From assembly GCF_000308835.1 (NCBI RefSeq), contig NZ_BAGN01000155.1:1-50129 (forward strand): a stretch of DNA of 50,129 nucleotides, read 5' to 3'. A program made the translations under genes and the position numbers. Source of the DNA: Nocardia vinacea NBRC 16497 (lineage in GTDB: Bacteria; Actinomycetota; Actinomycetes; Mycobacteriales; Mycobacteriaceae). The notes beneath the pieces are model-generated. The model ran no database searches and was not told the DNA's origin. It was given only the letters and a program-made list of their open reading frames with translations. Shown here one piece after another: positions 1-7,818 of this stretch. Numbering within the stretch: the stretch's first letter is position 1; every line of letters starts with the position of its first letter.

Positions 1-158
1 GTCCAGGACAGATCCTTGAGCCCCTCCGCGTCGCGCACCACGACGATGGTGTCGGGCCCCTTCGTCGGCAGCCCCGCCTCGCGCACCGCGGCACCCGCCG
101 TCGTCCCGGCCGGCACCCGAACGAGGGCGACAGGGCTGATAGGTGCTGAGGTGGTCAC
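1..158 (-). CDS. thrS: Threonyl-tRNA synthetase, N-terminal part (runs off the window)
   Basis: Charges tRNA-Thr in the cytoplasm. Only the first ~52 codons are present; the rest lies left of base 1. Reading minus from the GTG at 158, the protein starts VTTSAPISPVALVRVPAGTT and continues to a segment rich in VVVRDAEG-L-DLSW. This matches my memory of the N-terminal TGS-domain region of actinobacterial ThrS. The start is supported by an AAGGAG ribosome site 9 nt upstream. No neighbour continues it on this side. Identification rests on a short stretch but the motif is distinctive. Confidence 0.85.
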   Translation of the reverse strand, partial: MTTSAPISPVALVRVPAGTTAGAAVREAGLPTKGPDTIVVVRDAEGLKDLSW

Positions 159-559
159 GGCGAGAGACTCCTTGGCGTTGGCTGGCGGGCGTGTTCCCGC
201 GCTGGTGCGGGCGGTTGCCCACGGGTCATCGTCGGAGGCGAATTGCTCCGGCGCGACCATGCTATCGGCACCCTGGCGGCCCCGCGTCGATGGACTCGGA
301 TCGCCGCGTCGCGGGTCGACCGGTGCCGTTGCACGAGACCAGAACGTGACATCCGACAAGCGGTTCGGTATGCGACCGCGACCGGTTCGATCCGGTGCGC
401 CCGGCCGCGTTCGGATCCGACGCCGGGTTCGAGGGTATGGGCTCGAAGGATCGCGCTTAGTACGTACGTTCGGGCCGCTCCGGCCATTTCTGCCACGTCC
501 AGGCGAAACGCGCACGCTCACCTGGCATTCGTGTGAGGCACCGATTACCTTGCGGGCGA
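159..559. other. Gap upstream of thrS, no gene seen
   Basis: About 400 bases between the thrS start and the stop of the iron-sulfur protein gene. Open frames exist on both strands, but they are GC-driven, lack a convincing ribosome site and resemble no family. It should hold the thrS promoter and leader. A TACCCT hexamer on the minus strand near 432-437 is one possible -10. I saw no T-box-like specifier or antiterminator. Confidence 0.5.
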
Positions 560-1234
560 TCAGCTTTCGGCAGCGAGCCGAGCCAGGAGCGTCTTGCGTT
601 CGGCGGCGGGCCGCTTCGGGCAGCTGGTGCACATTTCGCAGCCGGGCACCTCGAAGACCAGGCAGCACGAGATCCGGCGGACAAAGGTCCGCCCGTCGAC
701 GTCCACGAACCGTGGTACCGGCAGTTTCCCTCCGACTTCACTCGCAAGCCGCGCCCCGGCTTCGGGATTCCCCGCATCCAGGGCCCGGTTCCCGATGGCA
801 TCGGCGGCAATCGCCCAGAGTGACGGCACTCCCGCACCGGAGACCGCCGCTACGGGGCCGATCACGGCCGCCAAGGTCTCCCGCAACGCCTTCGCGCAGG
901 CATGGTCCAGCGCGGCGTCGGTCTCATGCGGTGCACCGCTGTCACCCGGCGCGGCCCCGAGACCTCGACCTGCGACGGAGTGGATGTGGACTCGTTCTAT
1001 CCCGCCGTCCGGGCGGACCTCGCAGTCGAGGCGGTCCAGGCACGGCTCCGGCGCGGGTTCCTCGTTCGCGTAGGCGCATGCGAGCTGTTCGACCAGTGCC
1101 GATGCGACCATGCACCACCAGAGCGTGCCGGAGACGCGCGGTTCGGTGGTACCCCAGGAGCGTCCCATTTCCGCGATGCGTGCCGACAGCCAGTCCGGTT
1201 CGGTCAGGGTGCGGCCGGGGACCGCGTTCACCAT
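560..1234 (-). CDS. FhuF-type [2Fe-2S] ferric-reductase-like protein
   Basis: Protein of 224 residues with the C-terminal FhuF iron-sulfur signature C-C-x10-C-x2-C at C190, C191, C202 and C205 (an extra Cys sits at 199). In the FhuF family this binds a [2Fe-2S] cluster, and characterised members reduce ferric siderophore complexes in the cytoplasm. The ATG at 1234 overlaps the TGA of the upstream PGPGW protein gene (stop 1228-1230), a typical translationally coupled pair. A longer frame to 1384 would run deep into the upstream gene and was not used. The substrate is unknown; no siderophore genes are in view. Confidence 0.75.
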   Translation of the reverse strand: MVNAVPGRTLTEPDWLSARIAEMGRSWGTTEPRVSGTLWWCMVASALVEQLACAYANEEPAPEPCLDRLDCEVRPDGGIERVHIHSVAGRGLGAAPGDSGAPHETDAALDHACAKALRETLAAVIGPVAAVSGAGVPSLWAIAADAIGNRALDAGNPEAGARLASEVGGKLPVPRFVDVDGRTFVRRISCCLVFEVPGCEMCTSCPKRPAAERKTLLARLAAES

Positions 1235-1653
1235 TTCAGGGGACTGCGCAACCACTGCCATTCGACTCCGATCCAGCCGCCGACCAACCCGAATGTTCCC
1301 AATACCCACAGTGTTGCGAGAACCAGCGCAAAGGTCATCACCGCCGCGAACACCCGCATGGCCGGGCCCCGTGCGGAGTACCACGCCATGCCCTGCCGGT
1401 ACTTGTCACGCAGCCAGCCGAGCACTCGGCGCGCCCAGGCGAATTCGGTGGCCAGGATGCCGAGTCCGGCGAATACGATCGCCCAGCCGGGGCCGGGATA
1501 GGGAATCGCCAGGATTCCGACGACCAGCACCGCGATGCCGACCACCGCGACCCCGATCCGGTAGGCGAGGTTCAGCGTAGGCCGCGTGGCCAGCCGGGCG
1601 CGGAAGGCGCGCCATCCGGTGCGCGTGGGTTCGGATTCCAACTCGACACTCAT
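1228..1653 (-). CDS. Small PGPGW-motif membrane protein (TIGR02611-like)
   Basis: Protein of about 141 residues from the ATG at 1653. Two closely spaced hydrophobic segments flank the motif IPYPGPGWAIVFAGLGIL, and a third helix pair lies nearer the C-terminus. The PGPGW motif is typical of the TIGR02611 family of actinobacterial membrane proteins, whose function is unknown. The start at 1653 is favoured because TAGGCT (1666-1661) ends 7 nt before it, as expected for a leaderless mRNA; ATGs at 1659 and 1719 are alternatives. The gene is first in a two-gene operon with the FhuF-like gene and lies about 70 bp downstream of a SulP-carbonic anhydrase gene. Confidence 0.7.
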   Translation of the reverse strand: MSVELESEPTRTGWRAFRARLATRPTLNLAYRIGVAVVGIAVLVVGILAIPYPGPGWAIVFAGLGILATEFAWARRVLGWLRDKYRQGMAWYSARGPAMRVFAAVMTFALVLATLWVLGTFGLVGGWIGVEWQWLRSPLKW

Positions 1654-1723
1654 CTCCATCAGCCTACGAGCGACATGCGTGGACCCGCCCGAGCGAGGTC
1701 GGACGGGTCCAGCTGTCATCGGC

Positions 1724-3982
1724 TCAGACGAGTTCCGGCGTGACCCGCGCGCCGCCGTTGTCGTCGATATGAGCGAGCCCGTTCACGGTCACCTCGATGA
1801 CGCGTGCGCTGGCGATATCGAAGAACAATCCCGATACCGTCACGTCACGCTCGGCCATCGCCGCACGCACCGCGGGATGCCGGTGCAGAGTTTCCAACTG
1901 CACGGCCACATTGACCATGCTCAGCTGGTCGACCTCGCCGAATCCAGCGGCCGCGGCCGCCTGTGCCACCGGGTGCCCGAGCTGGAACTGCTCCAGGCTC
2001 GGATGGGCGTGGGCGAGCCAGGGTTCGATACCCGGTCCAGTGTCGGCGCCCGAATGCAGCGCCTTCATCGCTCCGCACGACGAATGCCCGCACACCACGA
2101 TGGACCGCACATTCAATTCGTTGAGCGCGAAGACCAGTGCGGCCTCCACCGACGCGTCTCCGCTGTCCGGCACCAGATTGCCCACATTGCGCACCGTGAA
2201 CATGTCACCCGGACCGCTGTTGGTGATGACATTCGGAACCACTCGGGAGTCCGCGCAGGTCAGGAAGAAGGTATCGGGATCCTGACGGTCACGCAGTTCG
2301 TCCAGATGCGGCCGCACGACATGGGCGTGGCTGCGGTGGTAGGCGGCGACACCCGAGGTCACCCGGTCGGCATTCGCGTCGTCACCGCGCCACGGGCCGA
2401 GGATCTCGTCGAGCACCGCGCGCCCGAATCCGCGGGCGGGCGGACCCGCGGTAGCGTGCGCCATCCGCGCACTGCCGATTTCCACGAAATCGACTGCGCC
2501 ACCGGTGCTTTCCTGCTGCCGCACCCAGTCCTCGATGGCTTCGAAGGCGGCATGGTCGAGGAAGTCGACCGTCATCTCGACGGTGACGTCCACGCCTGCG
2601 GGCACTTTCGCGAATTCCGCGGACAGCTTCGGCAGCGCGAGGAAGGTGCAGGAGCCGTCGATGCTCAGCAGCCAGCGCTGCGAACCGGGAATCTGCTTGG
2701 CCGCCACGGCAACTCGAACAACGCGCCACAGCAGCAGACCGAAAGCCAAAGCCAGACCGATGATTACGCCTTCCAGCAAATTCAGGAAGACCACACCGAG
2801 GATGGTGACGGCATAGATGAGCAGATCGCCGGTGCGCCTGGCCATCTTGATGTGGGCCAGCTTCACCAGCTGGATACCGATGACGATCAGCAGACCAGCG
2901 AGCGCGGACTTCGGAATCTGCTGCACCACCCCAGCCAGGACGACCGAGAACAGCAGAATCCAGCAGCCGTGCAGCACTGCCGATGCACGGCTGCGGGCAC
3001 CCGCCTGCACGTTGGTGGCACTGCGCACGATCACGCCGGTGACCGGCAGACCGCCTAGTAGACCCGAGAGCACATTGGCCGAGCCCTGACCGATCAGCTC
3101 ACGGTCGAAATTGGTGCGCTTACCGGTGTGCATCTTGTCCACGGCCACCGCCGATAGCAGACTCTCGACGCTGGCGATGAGCGCGACGGTCAGAATCATC
3201 AGCGCCACCGCGGACCAGTCGCCGCTGGGGATCTGCGGCAGTCCGATGGCGTCGAACAGCGAGCCGTTCAACACGATTCGCTCGGCCTCGAAGGGCAGCA
3301 CCAGCGACAACACCGTGCCGACCAAGACCGCCACCAGCGGTCCCGGCACCACCCGCACCTTGGCGGGCAGCCGGCGCCAGCCGAGCATGATCGCGATGAC
3401 CACCGCGCCGATGATTGCGTCATCGCCGTGCAACGACAACAGTTGCGACGGCAACTGGGTGATGTTGTTCCAGGCGGAACTATGCGAGGACCCACCGAGC
3501 AGCACGTGAACCTGTTGCAGCGCAATGGTTATGCCGATGCCCGCGAGCATCGCGTGCACCACCACCGGCGCGACGGCCAACGCGGCCCGCGCAATCCGGC
3601 TCAGCCCGAATAGGATTTGCAGCACACCGGCCGCGACGACAATGAACGTGGTTGTCCGCCAGCCGAATTGGTTGATGGATTCGGCAACGACCACGGTCAG
3701 ACCCGCGGCGGGGCCGCTGACCTGCAGAATCGAACCACCGAGCGTGCCCGCGACGATGCCACCGATGACGGCGGCGATGAGTCCGGCGGCGACGGGCGCA
3801 CCGGAGGCGACGGCGATGCCGAGGGACAGCGGCAACGCGACGAGGAAGACCACGATAGAGGACGGCAGATCGTGGCGCAGGATCGATGTCAATCGATCGG
3901 ACAGAGGTTCGGAACTGCGATGGCCCTTGCCCTGTTCAGTGGGCGGTAACGGTGGTGCGGCTACAGCGCTATCAATAGCCAT
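1724..3982 (-). CDS. SulP-family anion transporter fused to beta-carbonic anhydrase (copy 1)
   Basis: Protein of 752 residues with three parts. A SulP membrane domain (about residues 35-425) has many hydrophobic helices, including the N-terminal VALPLSLGIAVASGAPVAAG segment. A STAS-like region covers about 435-505. A C-terminal beta-carbonic anhydrase (about 545-740) has C576-x-D578-x-R580 and H633-x2-C636, so the three zinc ligands and the Asp-Arg pair are intact. The layout matches the M. tuberculosis transmembrane carbonic anhydrase Rv3273, recalled from memory. Likely role: bicarbonate or sulfate movement at the inner membrane coupled to CO2/HCO3- interconversion; substrate unproven. GAAGGAG precedes the ATG. 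It is a tandem paralogue of the next gene, and they share promoter elements. Confidence 0.93.
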   Translation of the reverse strand: MAIDSAVAAPPLPPTEQGKGHRSSEPLSDRLTSILRHDLPSSIVVFLVALPLSLGIAVASGAPVAAGLIAAVIGGIVAGTLGGSILQVSGPAAGLTVVVAESINQFGWRTTTFIVVAAGVLQILFGLSRIARAALAVAPVVVHAMLAGIGITIALQQVHVLLGGSSHSSAWNNITQLPSQLLSLHGDDAIIGAVVIAIMLGWRRLPAKVRVVPGPLVAVLVGTVLSLVLPFEAERIVLNGSLFDAIGLPQIPSGDWSAVALMILTVALIASVESLLSAVAVDKMHTGKRTNFDRELIGQGSANVLSGLLGGLPVTGVIVRSATNVQAGARSRASAVLHGCWILLFSVVLAGVVQQIPKSALAGLLIVIGIQLVKLAHIKMARRTGDLLIYAVTILGVVFLNLLEGVIIGLALAFGLLLWRVVRVAVAAKQIPGSQRWLLSIDGSCTFLALPKLSAEFAKVPAGVDVTVEMTVDFLDHAAFEAIEDWVRQQESTGGAVDFVEIGSARMAHATAGPPARGFGRAVLDEILGPWRGDDANADRVTSGVAAYHRSHAHVVRPHLDELRDRQDPDTFFLTCADSRVVPNVITNSGPGDMFTVRNVGNLVPDSGDASVEAALVFALNELNVRSIVVCGHSSCGAMKALHSGADTGPGIEPWLAHAHPSLEQFQLGHPVAQAAAAAGFGEVDQLSMVNVAVQLETLHRHPAVRAAMAERDVTVSGLFFDIASARVIEVTVNGLAHIDDNGGARVTPELV

Positions 3983-4129
3983 TGACTTCTCCTTCGCCGA
4001 CTCGGCGCGAACGCCGAGGTCGGTTGACGATCAAAATGTCCAACAGGGCACAGAACGCGAACCGGCATCTCGCGGTGAAGCAGTTCCCGACACGGCAACG
4101 GGTCGAGAGGTAAATCGCATTAAGGCTAT

Positions 4130-4149
4130 TAGTAAAGGCTTAGCAAAGC
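4130..4149 (-). promoter_or_regulatory. Shared upstream element, SulP-CA copy 1
   Basis: Plus-strand TAGTAAAGGCTTAGCAAAGC, starting 148 bp upstream of the copy 1 start codon. It is identical at 18 of 20 positions to the element at 6697-6716 upstream of copy 2. On the minus strand it contains TACTAA, a plausible -10 hexamer (consensus TANNNT). The 3' part can also pair as AGGCTT/AAGCCT (4136-4151). Role as promoter or binding site is inferred. Confidence 0.5.
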
Positions 4150-4194
4150 CTGAGAAGTTGCCGAAAAGTGCCCGGATCCATACCTCCGAATCGA

Positions 4195-4210
4195 CGTGAA
4201 ACGCGACACA
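4195..4210. promoter_or_regulatory. Degenerate CRP/FNR-like site upstream of SulP-CA copy 1
   Basis: CGTGAAACGCGACACA matches the TGTGA-N6-TCACA consensus at 8 of 10 fixed positions. It lies 65 bp upstream of the shared element, exactly the spacing seen for the perfect site of copy 2. Confidence 0.35.
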
Positions 4211-4226
4211 TCCGTGCCGAGTTCGC

Positions 4227-4255
4227 CTGTCGGGCCGAATCATTCGGCCCGACAG
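4227..4255 (-). terminator. Hairpin terminator after SulP-CA copy 2
   Basis: Two 14-base arms (CTGTCGGGCCGAAT and its exact complement) are separated by a single base, just downstream of the minus-strand stop at 4263. There is no U-tract, as is common in actinobacteria. Confidence 0.7.
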
Positions 4256-4262
4256 CACGCGA

Positions 4263-6527
4263 CTAGACGGGCTCGGCGGCGACGCCCCGCACATCGGCCG
4301 GCTCATCGAACGCCTCGACCGTCAACTCGTCATCGAACTCGGCAATACCGTCCATGGTGACCTCGATGACCCGGGCGGTCGCGAGATCGAAGAACAGTCC
4401 GGACACCGACACGCCCCGTTCCTCGATCCCGCGCCGGACCACGGGGTGGGCATGCAGCCGCTCCAATTGCAGTGCCACATTCACCATGCCGAGCTGGTCG
4501 ACCGGCCCGAATCCGGCGAATGCCGCGGCATCGGCGACCGGATGTCCGAGCCGGAACCGGTCCAGGCTGGGCCGCGCGTACGCGAGCCAGTCGCCCAGCC
4601 CCGGCCCCGTGCGAACCTCTCGGTGCAATGCGTCCATCGCCCCGCAACCGGAGTGCCCGCAGACCACAACCGCTCGCACGTCCAGCTTCTCCAGCGCGTA
4701 GACCAGCGCGGCCTCCACCGAAACATCGCTGCCACCGGACGGGACCAGATTGCCCACGTTGCGGACGGTGAACAGATCCCCCGGCCCGCTATTGGTGATG
4801 ACATTCGGCACGATACGGGCATCGGCGCAGGTCAGAAAGAAGGTGTCGGCGTCGGGCCGGTTGCGTAGTCCGTGGAGATGGGGGCGCATCAGATGGGCGT
4901 GGCCGCGGTGGTAGGCGGCGATACCGGCCGCGATCGGATCCGCCCGATTACCCGTCCGCCGCCACGGCCCGATGACCTCATCGATGACCTGGCGCGAGCG
5001 CCCACGCTCCGGCGGGCCCACCACCGCGGTCGCCATCCGCGCGCTACCGATTTCCACGAAATCGACTGTGCCACCGGCGGCCTCACGCAGACCGGCCCAG
5101 TCGGCGATCAGCTCATAGGAGGCGTGGTCGAGGAAGTCGACCGTCATCTCGATGGTCACGTCCACGTCGGCGGGGACCTTCGACAGCTCCGCGGTCAGCT
5201 TGGGCAGCGCGAGGAAGGTGCAGGTGCCATCGATGGTGATCAGCCAGCGGCGGGCATCGGCCACCGGTTCGGCATGGATGCTCACCCGCACCACCCGCCA
5301 CAGCAGCAGGCCGAAGGCGAGTACGAGCCCGATCACCATGCCCTGCAACAGATTCAGGAACACCACACCCAGTACCGTGGCCACGTAGACGAACAGATCG
5401 CCGTTGCGCCGAGCCAACCGGATATGGGCCAGCTTCACCAGTTGTACGCCGACGAGGATGAGCAGCCCCGCGAGTGCCGCCTTGGGAATCTGCTGCACCA
5501 ACCCGGCCAGCGCGACCGCGAACAGCAGGATCCACACACCGTGCAGCACCGTCGCGGCCCTGGTCCGCGCCCCCGCATGGGCATTGGTAATGCTGCGGAC
5601 GATCACGGCCGCGATCGGCAGACCCCCGAGCAGACCCGACACCACATTGGCCGAGCCCTGCCCGATCAGCTCACGATCGAAATTGGTTCGATGGTCGGGA
5701 CGCGACTTGTCCACCGCGACCGCCGAGAGCAGGCTCTCCACACTGGCAATCAGCGCGATCGTCACCATGGCCATCGCGACGGCGAACCAACTGCCGGACG
5801 GGATCGCGGGCAAACCGATGGAATCGAGCAGCGACCCGTTCAGCACGACACGCTCGACATGGGTCGGCAGTATCAGCGACAGGATCGTGGCGACCACCAC
5901 GGCAACGAGCGGCCCCGGCACGACGCGGATCGAGAGCGGGAGGAACTTCCACCCGATCAGGATGACGATCACCACCAGACCGACGAACAGATCGCCGCGA
6001 TGCACCGACATCAACTGATGGGGCAGCTGGATGAGGCTGGCGAACGATGAACTCAGCGAGTTGCCGCCGAGCAGAATATGCACCTGCTGCAGGGCGATGA
6101 TCACGCCGATACCGGCGAGCATCGCATGGACCACGACCGGTGCGATGGCGAGCGCGCCGCGCGCAACGCGACTGAGCCCGAACAGAATCTGTAACAGGCC
6201 CGCGCCGATAGTGATGAAACAGGTAGCGGCCCAACCGAATTGGTGCACGCTCTCGGCGACGACAACGGTAAGACTGGCCGTCGGCCCGCTGACCTGGACG
6301 GCCGAGCCACCTAGTAGCCCGGCGACGACACCACCGACGACGGCGGCGATCAGGCCTGCGGCGACCGGGGCACCGGAGGCGACCGCGATACCGAGCGAAA
6401 GTGGTAGTGCGACAAGGAAAACCACGACCGAGGCGGGTAGATCGTGGCGGCCGACGGCGGCGAGACTCACTGGAAGACTTGCGCGAAGCGGCGACGTCCG
6501 TGGTGCGGGATCGGTGTCGGTGGACAT
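4263..6527 (-). CDS. SulP-family anion transporter fused to beta-carbonic anhydrase (copy 2)
   Basis: Protein of 754 residues, collinear with copy 1 over its whole length and very similar by eye. SulP helices cover about residues 25-415, a STAS-like region about 425-495, and the beta-carbonic anhydrase about 535-735. The anhydrase has C567-x-D569-x-R571 and H625-x2-C628, so it also looks catalytically intact. A GGAG site precedes the ATG at 6527. Its own terminator (4227-4255) and a 235-bp upstream region with a perfect CRP-like site suggest it is transcribed separately from copy 1. Two full-length, apparently active copies side by side suggest duplication with divergence of regulation or substrate rather than decay of one copy. 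Confidence 0.93.
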   Translation of the reverse strand: MSTDTDPAPRTSPLRASLPVSLAAVGRHDLPASVVVFLVALPLSLGIAVASGAPVAAGLIAAVVGGVVAGLLGGSAVQVSGPTASLTVVVAESVHQFGWAATCFITIGAGLLQILFGLSRVARGALAIAPVVVHAMLAGIGVIIALQQVHILLGGNSLSSSFASLIQLPHQLMSVHRGDLFVGLVVIVILIGWKFLPLSIRVVPGPLVAVVVATILSLILPTHVERVVLNGSLLDSIGLPAIPSGSWFAVAMAMVTIALIASVESLLSAVAVDKSRPDHRTNFDRELIGQGSANVVSGLLGGLPIAAVIVRSITNAHAGARTRAATVLHGVWILLFAVALAGLVQQIPKAALAGLLILVGVQLVKLAHIRLARRNGDLFVYVATVLGVVFLNLLQGMVIGLVLAFGLLLWRVVRVSIHAEPVADARRWLITIDGTCTFLALPKLTAELSKVPADVDVTIEMTVDFLDHASYELIADWAGLREAAGGTVDFVEIGSARMATAVVGPPERGRSRQVIDEVIGPWRRTGNRADPIAAGIAAYHRGHAHLMRPHLHGLRNRPDADTFFLTCADARIVPNVITNSGPGDLFTVRNVGNLVPSGGSDVSVEAALVYALEKLDVRAVVVCGHSGCGAMDALHREVRTGPGLGDWLAYARPSLDRFRLGHPVADAAAFAGFGPVDQLGMVNVALQLERLHAHPVVRRGIEERGVSVSGLFFDLATARVIEVTMDGIAEFDDELTVEAFDEPADVRGVAAEPV

Positions 6528-6696
6528 TATTCTCCTTCGCCGAAACGGCGTGGAGCCGATCGGTTCATCGGTCGAACATGTACTGGCATCGAAAGCGAGC
6601 GGCGGGCGAAGCTTTCTGAGAACGCTGGGTGCTACATCTGCTCTACATGGAGCAGCCTCGTGAAGCAGTGACCCATGACGCGAAGGTCAGGCGCAA

Positions 6697-6716
6697 TAGT
6701 AAAGACTTCGCAAAGC
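6697..6716 (-). promoter_or_regulatory. Shared upstream element, SulP-CA copy 2
   Basis: Plus-strand TAGTAAAGACTTCGCAAAGC, starting 170 bp upstream of the copy 2 start. On the minus strand it yields TACTAT, a good -10 match. A second AAAGGCTT lies at 6723-6730, 22 bp (two helical turns) from the AAAGACTT in this element. Confidence 0.5.
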
Positions 6717-6761
6717 ACATGGAAAGGCTTATGTTGCAAATGGGGCCAACTGCTATCAAAA

Positions 6762-6777
6762 TGTGACCCAAGTCACA
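6762..6777. promoter_or_regulatory. CRP/FNR-family palindrome upstream of SulP-CA copy 2
   Basis: TGTGACCCAAGTCACA is a perfect match to TGTGA-N6-TCACA, the consensus bound by actinobacterial CRP/GlxR-type cAMP receptor proteins. Its centre is about 80 bp upstream of the start site predicted from TACTAT in the shared element, compatible with an upstream activator position. Binding is inferred from sequence only. Confidence 0.6.
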
Positions 6778-6835
6778 GCATGACAAAGGGGATCCCGAAT
6801 CGGGTCGATCGGAGCTTCGACGAACACCGCGCCGA

Positions 6836-6871
6836 TAAGAAAGAAGGTCGGGCACTCGCAGTGCACCGACC
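6836..6871 (-). terminator. Terminator of tRNA-Val(CAC)
   Basis: On the minus strand a stem of GGTCGG-TGCAC against GTGC-CCGACC (one bulge, loop TGCGA) is followed by the pyrimidine-rich run TTCTTTCTT. It lies just 3' of the tRNA gene. Confidence 0.75.
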
Positions 6872-6883
6872 TCGTCCAGTGGG

Positions 6884-6955
6884 TGGTCCCAGCTGGTTTC
6901 GAACCAGCGACCTTCCGCGTGTGAGGCGGACGCTCTCCCGCTGAGCTATGGGACC
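6884..6955 (-). tRNA. tRNA-Val (anticodon CAC)
   Basis: A full cloverleaf reads on the minus strand: acceptor GGTCCCA paired with TGGGACC, discriminator A, D-arm GCTC..GAGC, anticodon stem TCCGC/GCGGA around CTCACAC, and T-loop GGTTCGAAACC. The anticodon CAC decodes GUG. The 3' CCA is not encoded (ACCC follows). Confidence 0.95.
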
Positions 6956-6964
6956 GAACTTGGT

Positions 6965-7009
6965 GTTCGAGCGGCGGCGGAGCAGCCGTTCGAACGAGAT
7001 GGAACCTTA
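6965..7009 (-). promoter_or_regulatory. Likely promoter -10 and leader hairpin of tRNA-Val(CAC)
   Basis: TAAGGT (7009-7004, minus) could be the -10. The leader between it and the tRNA holds near-perfect inverted arms (6965-6975 and 6985-6995; one G-U pair), which may help precursor processing. No clear -35 is seen. Confidence 0.35.
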
Positions 7010-7460
7010 GCACGCACCACCGGCGTCCCACCAAATCGCCACCCCGACACGGGTGATCGGCCGTCGACCTTTGCAACCAGCGTTGTTGCGGGGTCGTGAA
7101 TTGCGAAGTGGTGCAGCAGGTCCCGGAGGGGCCATCCACACGAATAGCCGCGGATCACCCATCGGACTTCGCAGGGCGGGTTTCGGCTTCGATCTCGCCC
7201 GGCGGCATGGCCGGTCAGCGCCGACCGCTGAACCGCTTGCCGACGCCCCTGCCCTACGGCGAGTTCGGATGCGGCGCATGCGAAGGCACGACTCGGCCGA
7301 TCCGAGCGCGTTTGCCCGTGGGTGCGCCCCCAACCTCTCGAACAACACGTATGTAATTCAACTTCAGGCCCTTCTACCAGCGGATTTGTAGGTTGCGCCG
7401 AACGTCGGCTAATGTTCTGTCTCGCACCACGGAGGGCCGCAAGCCCCCGGAGATGCAAAT
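7010..7460. other. Gap between divergent tRNA genes
   Basis: About 450 bases with only GC-driven frames that resemble nothing. A plausible tRNA-Gly promoter sits at its right end: TTGTAG (7386-7391), 18 bp, TAATGT (7410-7415). Confidence 0.45.
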
Positions 7461-7533
7461 GCGGATGTAGCGCAGCTGGTAGCGCATCACCTTGCCAAGG
7501 TGAGGGTCGCGGGTTCGAATCCCGTCATCCGCT
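7461..7533 (+). tRNA. tRNA-Gly (anticodon GCC)
   Basis: Acceptor GCGGATG pairs with CATCCGC, discriminator T. The anticodon arm TCACC/GGTGA encloses TTGCCAA (GCC), and the T-arm is CGGGTTCGAATCCCG. CCA is not encoded. First of three co-oriented tRNAs. Confidence 0.96.
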
Positions 7534-7577
7534 CGAGGAGTAGGGCCAGGCAATAGTAAAGCCTTCCCCCTTCGCAC

Positions 7578-7648
7578 GGTGGAGTGGCCGAGTGGTGAGG
7601 CAACGGCCTGCAAAGCCGTGCACACGGGTTCGATTCCCGTCTCCACCT
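7578..7648 (+). tRNA. tRNA-Cys (anticodon GCA)
   Basis: Acceptor GGTGGAG pairs with CTCCACC, discriminator T. The anticodon stem ACGGC/GCCGT encloses CTGCAAA (GCA). The D-arm is GCCGAGTGGTGAGGC. CCA is not encoded. Confidence 0.95.
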
Positions 7649-7649
7649 C

Positions 7650-7724
7650 GCGCGATTAGCTCAGCGGGAGAGCGCTTCCCTGACACGGAAGAGGTCACTG
7701 GTTCAATCCCAGTATCGCGCACCA
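7650..7724 (+). tRNA. tRNA-Val (anticodon GAC), CCA encoded
   Basis: Acceptor GCGCGAT pairs with ATCGCGC, discriminator A, then an encoded CCA at 7722-7724. The anticodon stem CTTCC/GGAAG encloses CTGACAC (GAC). It starts 1 nt after tRNA-Cys, so the cluster is surely one transcript, and it is the only one of the four tRNAs here with CCA in the DNA. Confidence 0.96.
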
Positions 7725-7736
7725 CCGTTTCTCCAG

Positions 7737-7771
7737 GTCAGCCCCGGTTTTTACCGGGGCTGACTTTGTTT
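7737..7771 (+). terminator. Rho-independent terminator of the tRNA cluster
   Basis: Perfect 12-bp stem GTCAGCCCCGGT / ACCGGGGCTGAC with a TTTT loop, followed by TTTGTTT. Confidence 0.92.
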
Positions 7772-7818
7772 GTGCCCACCACTCGGCATTCCGAAGCCGG
7801 CGTTGGGCCTGTTCCGCG

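Noticed and set aside
159..559. T-box or attenuator upstream of thrS
   Set aside because: No specifier loop, T-box sequence or terminator/antiterminator pair could be found.
16..1743. Very long plus-strand frame (575 codons) over the thrS leader, iron-sulfur and PGPGW genes
   Set aside because: Arg/Pro-rich composition typical of an antisense frame in GC-rich DNA; the minus-strand genes have clear domains.
6884..7724. Integrated phage or element at the tRNA-Val locus
   Set aside because: No integrase, no partial tRNA duplicate and no att-like direct repeat within the window.
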